From: Nitratifractor sp964650685
GTDB taxonomy: Bacteria; Campylobacterota; Campylobacteria; Campylobacterales; Sulfurovaceae
Assembly (NCBI GenBank): GCA_964650685.1
Contig: CAZYUW010000031.1
Coordinates: 1 to 14,834 of the forward strand
Length of the DNA: 14,834 bases
Direction of reading: 5' to 3'
The notes beneath the pieces were generated by a model, which saw only the letters and a list, made by a program, of their open reading frames with translations, was not told where the DNA came from and did not search any database. Shown here one piece after another: positions 7,360 to 14,699 of this stretch. Both the position numbers and the translations under genes were made by a program. Each line of letters opens with the position of its first letter. Within the stretch, counting starts at the first letter, position 1.

Positions 7360-7452
7360 CGGCATCGTTTTATAAATTACTTAATCCAAAAGTGGGTATA
7401 ATCCTTCGTTTTATATGATAGAAACTACTATATAACCTAAAGGTATTGTATT
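7360..7452 (+). other. Gap between rnpA and yidC; yidD not present
   Basis: Only 93 bases separate rnpA from yidC. Many bacteria carry yidD here, encoding the short membrane protein insertion efficiency factor. All frames in this gap are too short, and I see none of the cysteine-rich signature of YidD. Instead the gap holds a promoter-like TATAAT. Confidence 0.75.
7397..7402 (+). promoter_or_regulatory. Probable -10 box of the yidC-jag-mnmE promoter
   Basis: Perfect TATAAT within GGTATAATCC, the same ten bases as at the rpmH promoter. It is 50 bases before the yidC GTG, so the leader would be about 45 bases. No good -35 box is seen. Confidence 0.6.
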
Positions 7453-9084
7453 GTGGAACAGATGGATCTCAATAAAAGACTTTTGATCGCGATTGCTTTA
7501 TCTGTCGCGATTCTGTTTGGATTTAATTATCTTTTTCCCGTTTCAAAAAAAAGATCAGGTACGGAGAACAATCTCACGAAAAATGTTCAAAACTCTGCGG
7601 TTTCTTCAAGGGCGGCGCCGTCAGTAGAAAAACCGTCGAATCCAAGCCTTTCCCCGATTGATGGAGCCGCTCCTTCCGCCGCCTCTTCTTCAAAAAACAT
7701 CAAAGATGAAAAACTTCTGGCGACTGTCAAAACAGATAAATACACAATGAAAATCGATCATCTGGGCCGCATAACGAGTGTGGTGCTGCATGAATCAAAA
7801 TATACAGACAAAAACGGAAAACCGCTCGATCTGATCGACAGCAGCAAAACTCTTCCTCTTGAGATCAGATTCAAAGATGAAAATATAAACGACAGAGCTT
7901 TCAAAGTCGATTATGTCGCTTCCAGTGAAAATATCGATGCCGAAAAAGATAGAGCCAAAATCGTTCTCAGACAGGATCTCGGATCTTTGAGCGTCAGTAA
8001 AGAGATAGTGTTCTATCCGGATGGACATTATGATATTTCTGTAAACACAAGCGATTCGGTCGAATTTTTTATGACGACTGGACACAGACCCGAAGCGGAC
8101 AAGTCCAAATACATGATAGTCAGAGGCGCACTTGTTAGAGACCAGGATGGTGTAATAACTACGATAGAGGATGGCAAGGCCGAAGAGCCAGAAGTGTTTC
8201 CGCAAGCCACGATAGTGTCCTCTTTCGACAGATACTACGCCTCTCTTTTTTATAGTTTCGATAAACCTGTAAGCGCGGTAGTTTCTCCGGAGAACGGCTC
8301 TGATCCCCTTCCTTTCGTATCCGCCAAAGGTTCGCTGAGTATCCACGGCTATACAGGTCCCAAGGAGTGGAAACTCTTCGGCAGGCTCGATGGTAGATTG
8401 ACGGATGCCATAGAGTTTGGTTGGTTTACTTTTCTCTCCAAACCGTTTTTTAAAGTGATGCTCTGGATGTACAACTTTGTCGGAAACTGGGGCTGGGCGA
8501 TAGTGATGTTCACCATCCTTGTAAAACTGGTTCTTTTCCCATTGTCGTACAAAGGCATGATGTCGATGCAGAAACTGAAAGATCTGGCACCGAAAATGAA
8601 AGAGATCAAGGAGCGATACGGAAAAGATCCGGCAAAGATGAATCAGCAGATGATGGAGCTCTACAGAAAGCATGGAGCCAATCCAATGGGTGGATGCCTT
8701 CCCATGCTTTTGCAGATACCTGTATTTTTTGCGCTCTATCGGGTTTTGCTCAATGCCGACGAGCTGCAGGGGGCACCCTGGATATTGTGGATCAACGATC
8801 TCTCCAGGCAGGATCCATGGTTCGTGTTGCCTCTTTTGATGGGTGTGACGATGTATCTGCAGCAAAAAATTACACCGAGTAATGTCACCGATCCCATGCA
8901 GCAGAAGATATTCAAGTGGTTCCCCGTGATCATGACCTTTTTCTTCCTGACATTTCCATCGGGTCTGGTCTTGTACTGGCTGACGAACAATATACTCTCG
9001 ATCGCTCAGCAGTATTTTATAAACCGCGCCTATGAGAGACATAAAGAGCAGATGAAAAGCAGACACGAACAAGAGTTAGGATAA
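7453..9084 (+). CDS. yidC: Membrane protein insertase YidC
   Basis: A 543-residue YidC/Oxa1-family insertase of the inner membrane that inserts membrane proteins alone or with the Sec translocon. Layout is that of Gram-negative YidC: an N-terminal helix (about residues 9-28), a Ser/Pro-rich linker, a large periplasmic beta domain (about 85-310), then five helices in the conserved core. Core motifs include GNWGWAIVMFTILVK, the Met-rich cytoplasmic hairpin LKDLAPKMKEIKERYGKDP, and GGCLPMLLQIPVFFALYRVL. The charged residue of the hydrophilic groove is Lys358 (codon at 8524), where E. coli has Arg. The tail is short and basic. Start is GTG at 7453 with AAAGG at 7439-7443 nine bases upstream; the ATG three codons later is too far from that site. 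It begins the yidC-jag-mnmE unit and has its own promoter-like box. Confidence 0.97.
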   Translation: MEQMDLNKRLLIAIALSVAILFGFNYLFPVSKKRSGTENNLTKNVQNSAVSSRAAPSVEKPSNPSLSPIDGAAPSAASSSKNIKDEKLLATVKTDKYTMKIDHLGRITSVVLHESKYTDKNGKPLDLIDSSKTLPLEIRFKDENINDRAFKVDYVASSENIDAEKDRAKIVLRQDLGSLSVSKEIVFYPDGHYDISVNTSDSVEFFMTTGHRPEADKSKYMIVRGALVRDQDGVITTIEDGKAEEPEVFPQATIVSSFDRYYASLFYSFDKPVSAVVSPENGSDPLPFVSAKGSLSIHGYTGPKEWKLFGRLDGRLTDAIEFGWFTFLSKPFFKVMLWMYNFVGNWGWAIVMFTILVKLVLFPLSYKGMMSMQKLKDLAPKMKEIKERYGKDPAKMNQQMMELYRKHGANPMGGCLPMLLQIPVFFALYRVLLNADELQGAPWILWINDLSRQDPWFVLPLLMGVTMYLQQKITPSNVTDPMQQKIFKWFPVIMTFFFLTFPSGLVLYWLTNNILSIAQQYFINRAYERHKEQMKSRHEQELG

Positions 9085-9096
9085 AGGTAAAATATC

Positions 9097-10017
9097 ATGA
9101 AAAAGATCGAGGCCCCCACGCTTGAAGAGGCATACACCAAAGCCTGCAGGGAGCTTGGATGCACTATGTCAGAGTTGAAATATGAAATAGTGCAGTATCC
9201 ATCAAAGGGTTTTCTTGGATTTTTTTCGAAAGATGCCGTAATAGTCGCGACAAAAGATTCAAAAGCGGGTAAAACGCAGATAAAATCGACAAGAGGTAGA
9301 CGCCCGGCTCAGGAGGCGGTCAGCGGAAATGGAGATAAAAAGAAAAACGAAGCGTGTACCAAAAAGAGCGATATCGAAAAAAAATCTCTATTAAAAAGAG
9401 ATGCGTCTGTCGAGAGTACTGAAAACGAAACAGAGAGGACAGATACTGTAGTCGAAAAAAGGATCCTGGAAAGTTTTTTCGTCGATAGCGAGGAAGATCG
9501 CGACGACGAGGGGGGCGGAGTGTGTGAAAATGAACCCATATCGCATCCTGATGCCAATCCGGAACTCTGTTTCGTAATAGAAAACAGCGTCAAGGATCTA
9601 ATACGAAGCAGCTGCTTCGATATCGATACGATAGAAGTGGATGTCATCGGAGATACCGCATATATTTTTATTGACGGCGACGACGCGGCGCTTATCATAG
9701 GCAAAGAGGGTTATAGGTACAACGCTCTTTCATACCTTTTGTTCAATTGGCTGCACAGCAAATACGGTCTGTATCTAAAATTGGAAATAGCCCAGTTCAT
9801 AAGTACTCAGCAGGAGATGATAAGAAACTATATACAGACAGTTATCGAACATGTGAACCGTGAGGGGTGGGGCAGAACAAGATCACTCGATGGAGTGCTT
9901 GCGCAGATAGCTCTTGAGCAGTTGAGAGATGAATTTCCGGACAAATATGTGGCGATAAAGCGCCATAGGGATGGCAGTAGATATATTTTGATAAACGATT
10001 TCATTAAACGAAAATGA
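9097..10017 (+). CDS. jag: Jag/KhpB RNA-binding protein (Jag-N, KH, R3H-like)
   Basis: A 306-residue RNA-binding protein of the Jag (SpoIIIJ-associated, KhpB) family, which in Gram-positives acts with KhpA on mRNAs for cell division and envelope growth. Residues 1-50 are the Jag-N domain, with the EAPTLEEA start and SKGFLGFF. Residues 55-150 are a long, charged, low-complexity linker. The KH domain is about 157-222 with the loop IGKEG at 201-205. The C-terminal part (223-303) sits where R3H occurs and contains GWGRTRSLDGVLAQIAL, but I do not see a clear RxxxH pair, so RNA contact there may differ. ATG at 9097 has AAAGG nine bases upstream. It starts 12 bp after yidC and its stop overlaps the mnmE start as ATGA, pointing to one operon with coupled translation. 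Its target RNAs here are unknown. Confidence 0.93.
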   Translation: MKKIEAPTLEEAYTKACRELGCTMSELKYEIVQYPSKGFLGFFSKDAVIVATKDSKAGKTQIKSTRGRRPAQEAVSGNGDKKKNEACTKKSDIEKKSLLKRDASVESTENETERTDTVVEKRILESFFVDSEEDRDDEGGGVCENEPISHPDANPELCFVIENSVKDLIRSSCFDIDTIEVDVIGDTAYIFIDGDDAALIIGKEGYRYNALSYLLFNWLHSKYGLYLKLEIAQFISTQQEMIRNYIQTVIEHVNREGWGRTRSLDGVLAQIALEQLRDEFPDKYVAIKRHRDGSRYILINDFIKRK

Positions 10018-11357
10018 GTGATACGATAGCCGCGGTTGCCACCGCTTCCGGTGTCGCTTCGATAGCCATAGTGAGGATCAGTGGAGAGAAAGCCCTGAAT
10101 ATCTCTTCGAAACTGCTTCGAGATGGAGGATTGACCAACAGGGTTGCGACGCTTCGTTCGGTTTATGGTACGGACGGTTCTTTGATAGATCGTGCCATAG
10201 TGATATATTTCAGGGCGCCCAACTCTTTTACTGGTGAGGATATAGTTGAGTTTCAGTGCCATGGAGGAATCGTCGTAGCCGAAGAGATACTCGAAAGCGT
10301 GATTACGCATGGGGCTCGTCTGGCTGAACCTGGGGAGTTCAGCAAGAGAGCTTTTCTCAATGGAAAAATAGATATGAGTGAAGCCGAGGCCATAGCCGGT
10401 TTGATAGAAGCGAAAAGTCTGGACGCAGCCAAGATATTGGCCAGACATCTTAAGGGTGAACTGAAAGAGTTTGTCGAAGATTGCAGAAATAGACTGCTCG
10501 AGGCGCTTTCGCATTCGGAAGTGATGATAGATTATGCCGAAGAGGATATACCGGCAGATTTGCGGGAGCGTCTCCTTGAGGATCTGGTCGATCTGAGAGA
10601 ACGGATGGATCGTATCGTCGACGGGAGCAGACGACGGAAAGGTCTCATAGAGGGGTTCAGAGTCTCTATAGTGGGCAAACCCAATGTCGGAAAAAGCTCT
10701 TTGCTCAACTCCATGCTCCAGTACGACAGAGCAATAGTCAGTGATATAGCCGGTACCACCAGGGACACCATAGAAGAGAGCGTCAGAATTGGATCTCATC
10801 TGGTGCGCATAGTGGATACCGCTGGTATCAGGAACGGTTCGCGGGACAGTATAGAAAAGATAGGCATAGAGAGATCAATGAAGTCAATGGAGGACTCAGA
10901 TATCGTAATAGCGCTCTTCGATGCCTCCCGCCCCGCCGATGACGAGGATCTGAAAATAGTGGAGATGATAAGAAATCTGAAAGACAAACGGATAATTGCC
11001 GTTTTGAATAAAATAGACATGGATATCCATTTCGACGAGACTCTCATCGACGATATTTCGCCGCTGCGGGTCAGTGTCGATATGGACAGTTCTCCTGTGG
11101 TGAATGAGATCGAACGGATTCTCAATGAAACAGGGGCGGCGGACGAACTGATGCTCAGCAGTGCGAGGCAGATGGAAGCGCTGAAACGATGCTCGACTGA
11201 GATAGCGGAATCGGAGTCTCCCCTTCGCAGGGGAGAGCTGGAGTTTTTCAGTTACCATATCATGGAAGCGCTCAAAGCGATTGGATCGATTACGCGCCCA
11301 TATGATGAGGAGGAGATACTCGATAGAATGTTTGGAGAGTTCTGTCTGGGCAAATAG
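10014..11357 (+). CDS. mnmE: tRNA uridine-5-carboxymethylaminomethyl(34) modification GTPase MnmE
   Basis: With MnmG it modifies U34 of tRNAs reading two-codon boxes, using GTP, a methylene-folate unit and glycine or ammonium; cytoplasmic. All expected parts are visible in 447 residues: N-terminal folate-binding domain (MSDTIAAVATASGVASIAIV; ARLAEPGEFSKRAFLNGKID at 101-120), a helical domain, and an inserted Ras-like G domain with P-loop GKPNVGKS (221-228), GTTR (247-250), DTAG (268-271) and NKID (332-335). It ends in FCLGK, the C-terminal signature whose Cys is essential in E. coli. Length is normal. Its ATG overlaps the jag stop by four bases, so translation is probably coupled. No clear terminator follows; the next 260 bases hold no gene I can call. 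Confidence 0.98.
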   Translation: MSDTIAAVATASGVASIAIVRISGEKALNISSKLLRDGGLTNRVATLRSVYGTDGSLIDRAIVIYFRAPNSFTGEDIVEFQCHGGIVVAEEILESVITHGARLAEPGEFSKRAFLNGKIDMSEAEAIAGLIEAKSLDAAKILARHLKGELKEFVEDCRNRLLEALSHSEVMIDYAEEDIPADLRERLLEDLVDLRERMDRIVDGSRRRKGLIEGFRVSIVGKPNVGKSSLLNSMLQYDRAIVSDIAGTTRDTIEESVRIGSHLVRIVDTAGIRNGSRDSIEKIGIERSMKSMEDSDIVIALFDASRPADDEDLKIVEMIRNLKDKRIIAVLNKIDMDIHFDETLIDDISPLRVSVDMDSSPVVNEIERILNETGAADELMLSSARQMEALKRCSTEIAESESPLRRGELEFFSYHIMEALKAIGSITRPYDEEEILDRMFGEFCLGK

Positions 11358-11620
11358 TCGATCACGATTGCCCTGAGCTCACACTCAAAAGTGTTTCGCG
11401 ATCAACAGGATCAATACCAACGACACTCTCCCAGATTCCTCAAGAATAGGCACTCATGGTGAAATCGACGGATACAGGGTATGACGAATATTCGAATTCA
11501 GGCTCAACAATCGGCATCGGAATTATTAACTATAAACTTTCTAATGTATAATAATCGAAATATAAAGATGTTCCATGATGTCTAACGCACCTGATACGAT
11601 TTTGAAAGCGGAGTATATTG
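11358..11620. other. Intergenic region between mnmE and the lipoprotein gene
   Basis: About 260 bases without a gene I can support. There is no standard hairpin-plus-T terminator for mnmE; an imperfect stem pairs GATCACG (11360-11366) with CGCGATC (11398-11404) and encloses a smaller ACAC/GTGT stem. A palindrome CGAATATTCG lies at 11485-11494. On minus, 11517 to 11362 reads 25 codons, TGA, then 25 codons and TGA; this is treated as a possible relic under findings. The lipoprotein promoter box is at 11547-11552. Confidence 0.5.
11547..11552 (+). promoter_or_regulatory. Probable -10 box for the lipoprotein gene
   Basis: Perfect TATAAT in GTATAATAATCG, 69 bases before the ATG at 11621. The upstream stretch is AT-rich with no clear -35 box. 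Confidence 0.55.
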
Positions 11621-12196
11621 ATGAATAGAGAATCGAAAGTGCTGCCTGTATTGTTTTTGTTGATCTTTTTTTTATCTGGATGCATAAACGAGCACTTGAT
11701 TCTTCCAGGCGAAGGGCAGGGTAACGATATGAATGTTACCGGTGATAACAATTTGAGTTCCGAAACGGTAGTGGAGAGGATTCCTTTCCCCGTCTCGGAA
11801 TACGCTTCCATAGTCAGATCCGGTCGTGGGACCGTCAAAGGCTCGATATATCTGGTGGATGCCTCAGGCAGGAAAATTTTTGGTCGCCACACCAGGCTGT
11901 ATCTCAATCCGGTTACCAGTTATTCGAGGCAATGGTACACCCAGAGCTATATTAATGGAAAAAAGATGGGCAAAGCCGATCCTAGACTGTTCAACTATCT
12001 AAAATTCACATCTTCTGACAAAAACGGCAATTTCGCTTTTTATGGCGTAGGAGAGGGAAGATATTATCTTATAGGTATAGTGAAATGTGCCGCGGAGTGC
12101 GGTTATGATACTCCGCAGAATATTCGTATAGCAAAAGAGGTATATGTAAAAGACGGCGAGACGGTAGAAACGGATCTCGATAAAGCATACGACTGA
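11621..12196 (+). CDS. Lipoprotein with predicted beta-sandwich (carboxypeptidase-regulatory/transthyretin-like) domain
   Basis: A 191-residue protein that I recognise only at the level of fold. The signal peptide (1-20) ends in the lipobox LSGC with Cys21, so signal peptidase II processing and lipid attachment are expected, in the inner or outer membrane. After a short Asn/Gly-rich spacer, residues from about 65 on read GTVKGSIYLVDASGRKIFG, then KNGNFAFYGVGEGRYYLIGI and a final strand before ETDLDKAYD, the pattern of small Ig-like modules such as CarboxypepD_reg or transthyretin-like repeats. Cys in KCAAECGYD could form a disulfide. The ATG at 11621 is preferred to the TTG just before it because GGAG at 11610-11613 is seven bases upstream. 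It has its own promoter box. Such lipoproteins are often associated with surface structures, but no partner is visible here. Confidence 0.82.
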   Translation: MNRESKVLPVLFLLIFFLSGCINEHLILPGEGQGNDMNVTGDNNLSSETVVERIPFPVSEYASIVRSGRGTVKGSIYLVDASGRKIFGRHTRLYLNPVTSYSRQWYTQSYINGKKMGKADPRLFNYLKFTSSDKNGNFAFYGVGEGRYYLIGIVKCAAECGYDTPQNIRIAKEVYVKDGETVETDLDKAYD

Positions 12197-12319
12197 AAAT
12201 AGACGCGCCAAAGACTATTTGCGCGACGGGGGAGTCGGTAATCGATATAATCGATTTTGATTATCATAACATTGATTTTAGTTTTATACAGCAGCGGTCG
12301 CTGTTTCAAGGAGAATGAA
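12197..12319 (+). promoter_or_regulatory. lepA upstream region with perfect -10 box
   Basis: TATAAT at 12246-12251 is embedded in ATCGAT-ATA-ATCGAT, two copies of ATCGAT three bases apart. A bulged stem, GCGC plus AAA pairing with TTT plus GCGC (about 12204-12224), precedes it but is not followed by Ts, so it is a poor terminator. Transcription starting near 12258 would leave a leader of about 60 bases before the TTG start of lepA. Confidence 0.5.
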
Positions 12320-14134
12320 TTGTCCACCAGCAGAGTGCCACAGTCGCATATACGGAACTTTTCCATCATAGCCCATATAGATCACGGCAAATCCACATTG
12401 GCAGACAGGATTATCCAGGAGTGCGGCGCCGTGAGCGAGCGCAAAATGAGCGATCAGATAATGGATACCATGGATATAGAAAAAGAGAGGGGTATAACGA
12501 TCAAAGCGCAGAGCGTAAGACTCGACTACGAGAAGGACGGGGAGCGTTATGTTCTGAATCTGATAGATACTCCCGGTCATGTGGATTTCTCCTATGAGGT
12601 GAGCAGATCTCTTGCTTCTTCGGAGGGCGCGTTGTTGATAGTTGACGCATCGCAGGGTGTAGAGGCTCAGACGATAGCCAATGTCTATATAGCTCTAGAG
12701 AACGATCTGGAGCTGTTGCCGGTGGTGAACAAGATCGATCTGCCGAGTGCGGATCCCGACAGAGTGCTGACGGAAGTCGAAGAGGCGATAGGTCTGGATT
12801 GTACCGAGCACAATCTCATATCCGCCAAAACCGGAGTCGGTGTACCCGAACTCATAGATGCCATCGTGGAGAGAATTCCAGCTCCAGAAGGCGATGAAAG
12901 CGCACCATTGAAAGCACTCATCTATGACAGTTGGTTCGATAACTATCTGGGGGCTCTGGCGCTTGTCAGGGTATTTGACGGTTCGATCAAAAAGGGACAG
13001 ACGATAAAGATAATGGGAACGAGCGAAGAGCATCAGGTTCTGGATCTGATGTATCCCAATCCCATATCGCCCCTGAAGACCCCACTTGTTTCTACAGGCG
13101 AGATAGGCATTGTAGTCATGGGACTCAAGACGGTCGAGGGGTTGAAGGTGGGAGATACGATAACCGACGCCAAAGAGCCGACATCCAAAGCCATACCGGG
13201 ATTCGAACCCGCAAAACCTTTTGTGTTCGCCGGAATATACCCTATAGAGACGGACAAGTTCGAAGATCTGCGTGACGCTTTGAACAAACTGAAGCTCAAC
13301 GATGCAGCTTTGAGCTTCGAGCCTGAAAGTTCACTCGCACTTGGAAGCGGATTCAGGGTAGGGTTTCTGGGTATGCTTCATATGGAGGTGGTCAAAGAGA
13401 GACTTGAGAGAGAGTTTGGTCTGGATCTCATAGCCACCGCTCCTACTGTCGTCTATAGAGTCAAAAAGACGGATGGCGAAGAGATTGAGATACAAAACCC
13501 CAGCGAATTGCCGGATCCGCCCAAAATAGATACGATATATGAGCCATATGTCAAAGCGACCATTTTGACTCCTAACGAATTTGTAGGCAATCTGATAAAA
13601 CTTCTGAACGACAGAAGGGGTATCCAGGTCAAGATGGACTATCTGAACGAGAATCGTGTCCTGATGGAGTACGATATCCCGATGAACGAAATCGTGATGG
13701 ATTTTTACGACAAACTAAAGAGCATGACGAAGGGTTATGCCAGTTTCGACTATGAGCCGATAGCTTTCAAGGAGGGAGATCTGGTCAAACTCGATATACG
13801 AGTCGCCGGAGAGATTGTGGACGCGTTGAGTATAATAGTCCCCAAAGGGAAGGCTAGAAGCAGAGGCCTTGCGTTTGTCAACCAGCTCAAAGAGCTCATT
13901 CCGAGGCAGTTGTTCGAGGTGGCCATACAGGCTAGTATAGGGAACCAGATCATAGCCAGAAGCAATGTGAAGTCTATGGGTAAAAATGTGACTGCCAAAT
14001 GTTATGGGGGCGATATAACGAGAAAGCGAAAACTCCTGGAAAAACAGAAAGCGGGCAAAAAGAGGATGAAAGCCATAGGCAAAGTGCAGGTTCCGCAGGA
14101 GGCCTTTATGGCGGTTCTGAAGATAGACAGTTGA
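12320..14134 (+). CDS. lepA: Elongation factor 4 (LepA), ribosomal GTPase
   Basis: A translational GTPase of the LepA/EF4 family that acts on the ribosome; reported roles include back-translocation and help with initiation or 30S assembly. The G domain carries AHIDHGKST (18-26), RGITI, DTPGHVDFSYEV, NKIDLPSAD and SAKTGVG. Domains II, III and V follow, then the LepA-specific C-terminal domain, ending in KAGKKRMKAIGKVQVPQEAF and VLKIDS. TTG at 12320 is taken as the start because AAGGAG (12308-12313) is six bases upstream and the resulting 604 residues fit the family; GTG at 12335 (599 residues) is the only close rival. The frame is open back to 12257 but that would put the start just after the TATAAT box. 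It is followed 16 bp later by the CopD-like gene, probably co-transcribed. Confidence 0.97.
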   Translation: MSTSRVPQSHIRNFSIIAHIDHGKSTLADRIIQECGAVSERKMSDQIMDTMDIEKERGITIKAQSVRLDYEKDGERYVLNLIDTPGHVDFSYEVSRSLASSEGALLIVDASQGVEAQTIANVYIALENDLELLPVVNKIDLPSADPDRVLTEVEEAIGLDCTEHNLISAKTGVGVPELIDAIVERIPAPEGDESAPLKALIYDSWFDNYLGALALVRVFDGSIKKGQTIKIMGTSEEHQVLDLMYPNPISPLKTPLVSTGEIGIVVMGLKTVEGLKVGDTITDAKEPTSKAIPGFEPAKPFVFAGIYPIETDKFEDLRDALNKLKLNDAALSFEPESSLALGSGFRVGFLGMLHMEVVKERLEREFGLDLIATAPTVVYRVKKTDGEEIEIQNPSELPDPPKIDTIYEPYVKATILTPNEFVGNLIKLLNDRRGIQVKMDYLNENRVLMEYDIPMNEIVMDFYDKLKSMTKGYASFDYEPIAFKEGDLVKLDIRVAGEIVDALSIIVPKGKARSRGLAFVNQLKELIPRQLFEVAIQASIGNQIIARSNVKSMGKNVTAKCYGGDITRKRKLLEKQKAGKKRMKAIGKVQVPQEAFMAVLKIDS

Positions 14135-14150
14135 TTTACAGGAGCATATA

Positions 14151-14612
14151 GTGGTAGATTGGTTTAACGAGTGGGCGTTTCATATTCATCTGTTGATGGC
14201 TATCTCCTGGATAGGAGGTTCCGTTTTTATGTTCGTTCTGGGGGTGTCCCTGAGAGATAAAGAGGCGCAACAGAAGGTGTATCCGTATGTCGGTCCGATT
14301 TTTGGCTGGTTCGAGTTGGCCGCTTTGATAGTGTTGCTTTTGACGGGCTGGATCATAGGGGTCAAATACAATCTTTTCTCTCTGCTCTTTTCCGGCTCCG
14401 GCAGCGAGATAGAGCATGCGGTAAATATGAAAGTTGTAATGGTCGCGGTTTTGACACTCGTTACTATAGTCCATTTCGTCATAGCCTACAAAACCAACGG
14501 CAAGGAGCGCACTCCACTGGAACAGATACTATCGAGAAGTTCGTCTATGTTGATATTTGTACTGAGTCTTCTGATAATGCACTATGCTATTGTTTTGAGA
14601 GATATTCTGTAG
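14151..14612 (+). CDS. Four-helix inner-membrane protein, CopD/HemJ-like
   Basis: A 153-residue protein with four membrane helices at about 11-31, 52-72, 94-113 and 131-150. The first helix begins HIHLLMAISWIGG, which recalls the His and WxGG of CopD-family proteins and HemJ. Further histidines are at 89, 108 and 144, within or next to helices, so b-type heme or copper binding is possible but inferred. GTG at 14151 is taken as the start, with AGGAG (14140-14144) six bases upstream. It lies 16 bp after lepA and is probably on the same transcript, with no obvious functional link. Related proteins in Campylobacterota are, as far as I know, uncharacterised. It faces a convergent minus gene 87 bp away. 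Confidence 0.78.
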   Translation: MVDWFNEWAFHIHLLMAISWIGGSVFMFVLGVSLRDKEAQQKVYPYVGPIFGWFELAALIVLLLTGWIIGVKYNLFSLLFSGSGSEIEHAVNMKVVMVAVLTLVTIVHFVIAYKTNGKERTPLEQILSRSSSMLIFVLSLLIMHYAIVLRDIL

Positions 14613-14699
14613 ACGCAAATTATCATGTAATAAAAAAGACTATCACGCTTCGGAGGAGATGACAGAGAGACCACTTGAGCCGCGGGTATCACTCTGGAC

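Noticed and set aside
7795..9072. 425-codon open frame on minus, opposite yidC
   Set aside because: It lies wholly within yidC in antisense, has no ribosome site, and its product is rich in His, Arg, Tyr and Phe with no domain pattern. Long antisense frames follow from the codon bias of the sense gene.
9828..10799. 323-codon open frame on minus across the jag-mnmE junction
   Set aside because: Antisense to two well-supported genes with coupled translation; the product matches nothing I know.
12257..12319. Longer N-terminus of LepA with a hydrophobic lead-in
   Set aside because: Known LepA proteins start right before the IRNFSIIAHIDHGKST region, the TTG at 12320 has an excellent ribosome site, and the longer start lies at the expected transcription start of the TATAAT at 12246.
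14613..14699. Shared terminator in the convergent gap after the CopD-like gene
   Set aside because: A6 at 14632-14637 could be the T-run of a minus-strand terminator, but the preceding minus sequence forms no convincing GC-rich stem, and nothing is seen for plus.
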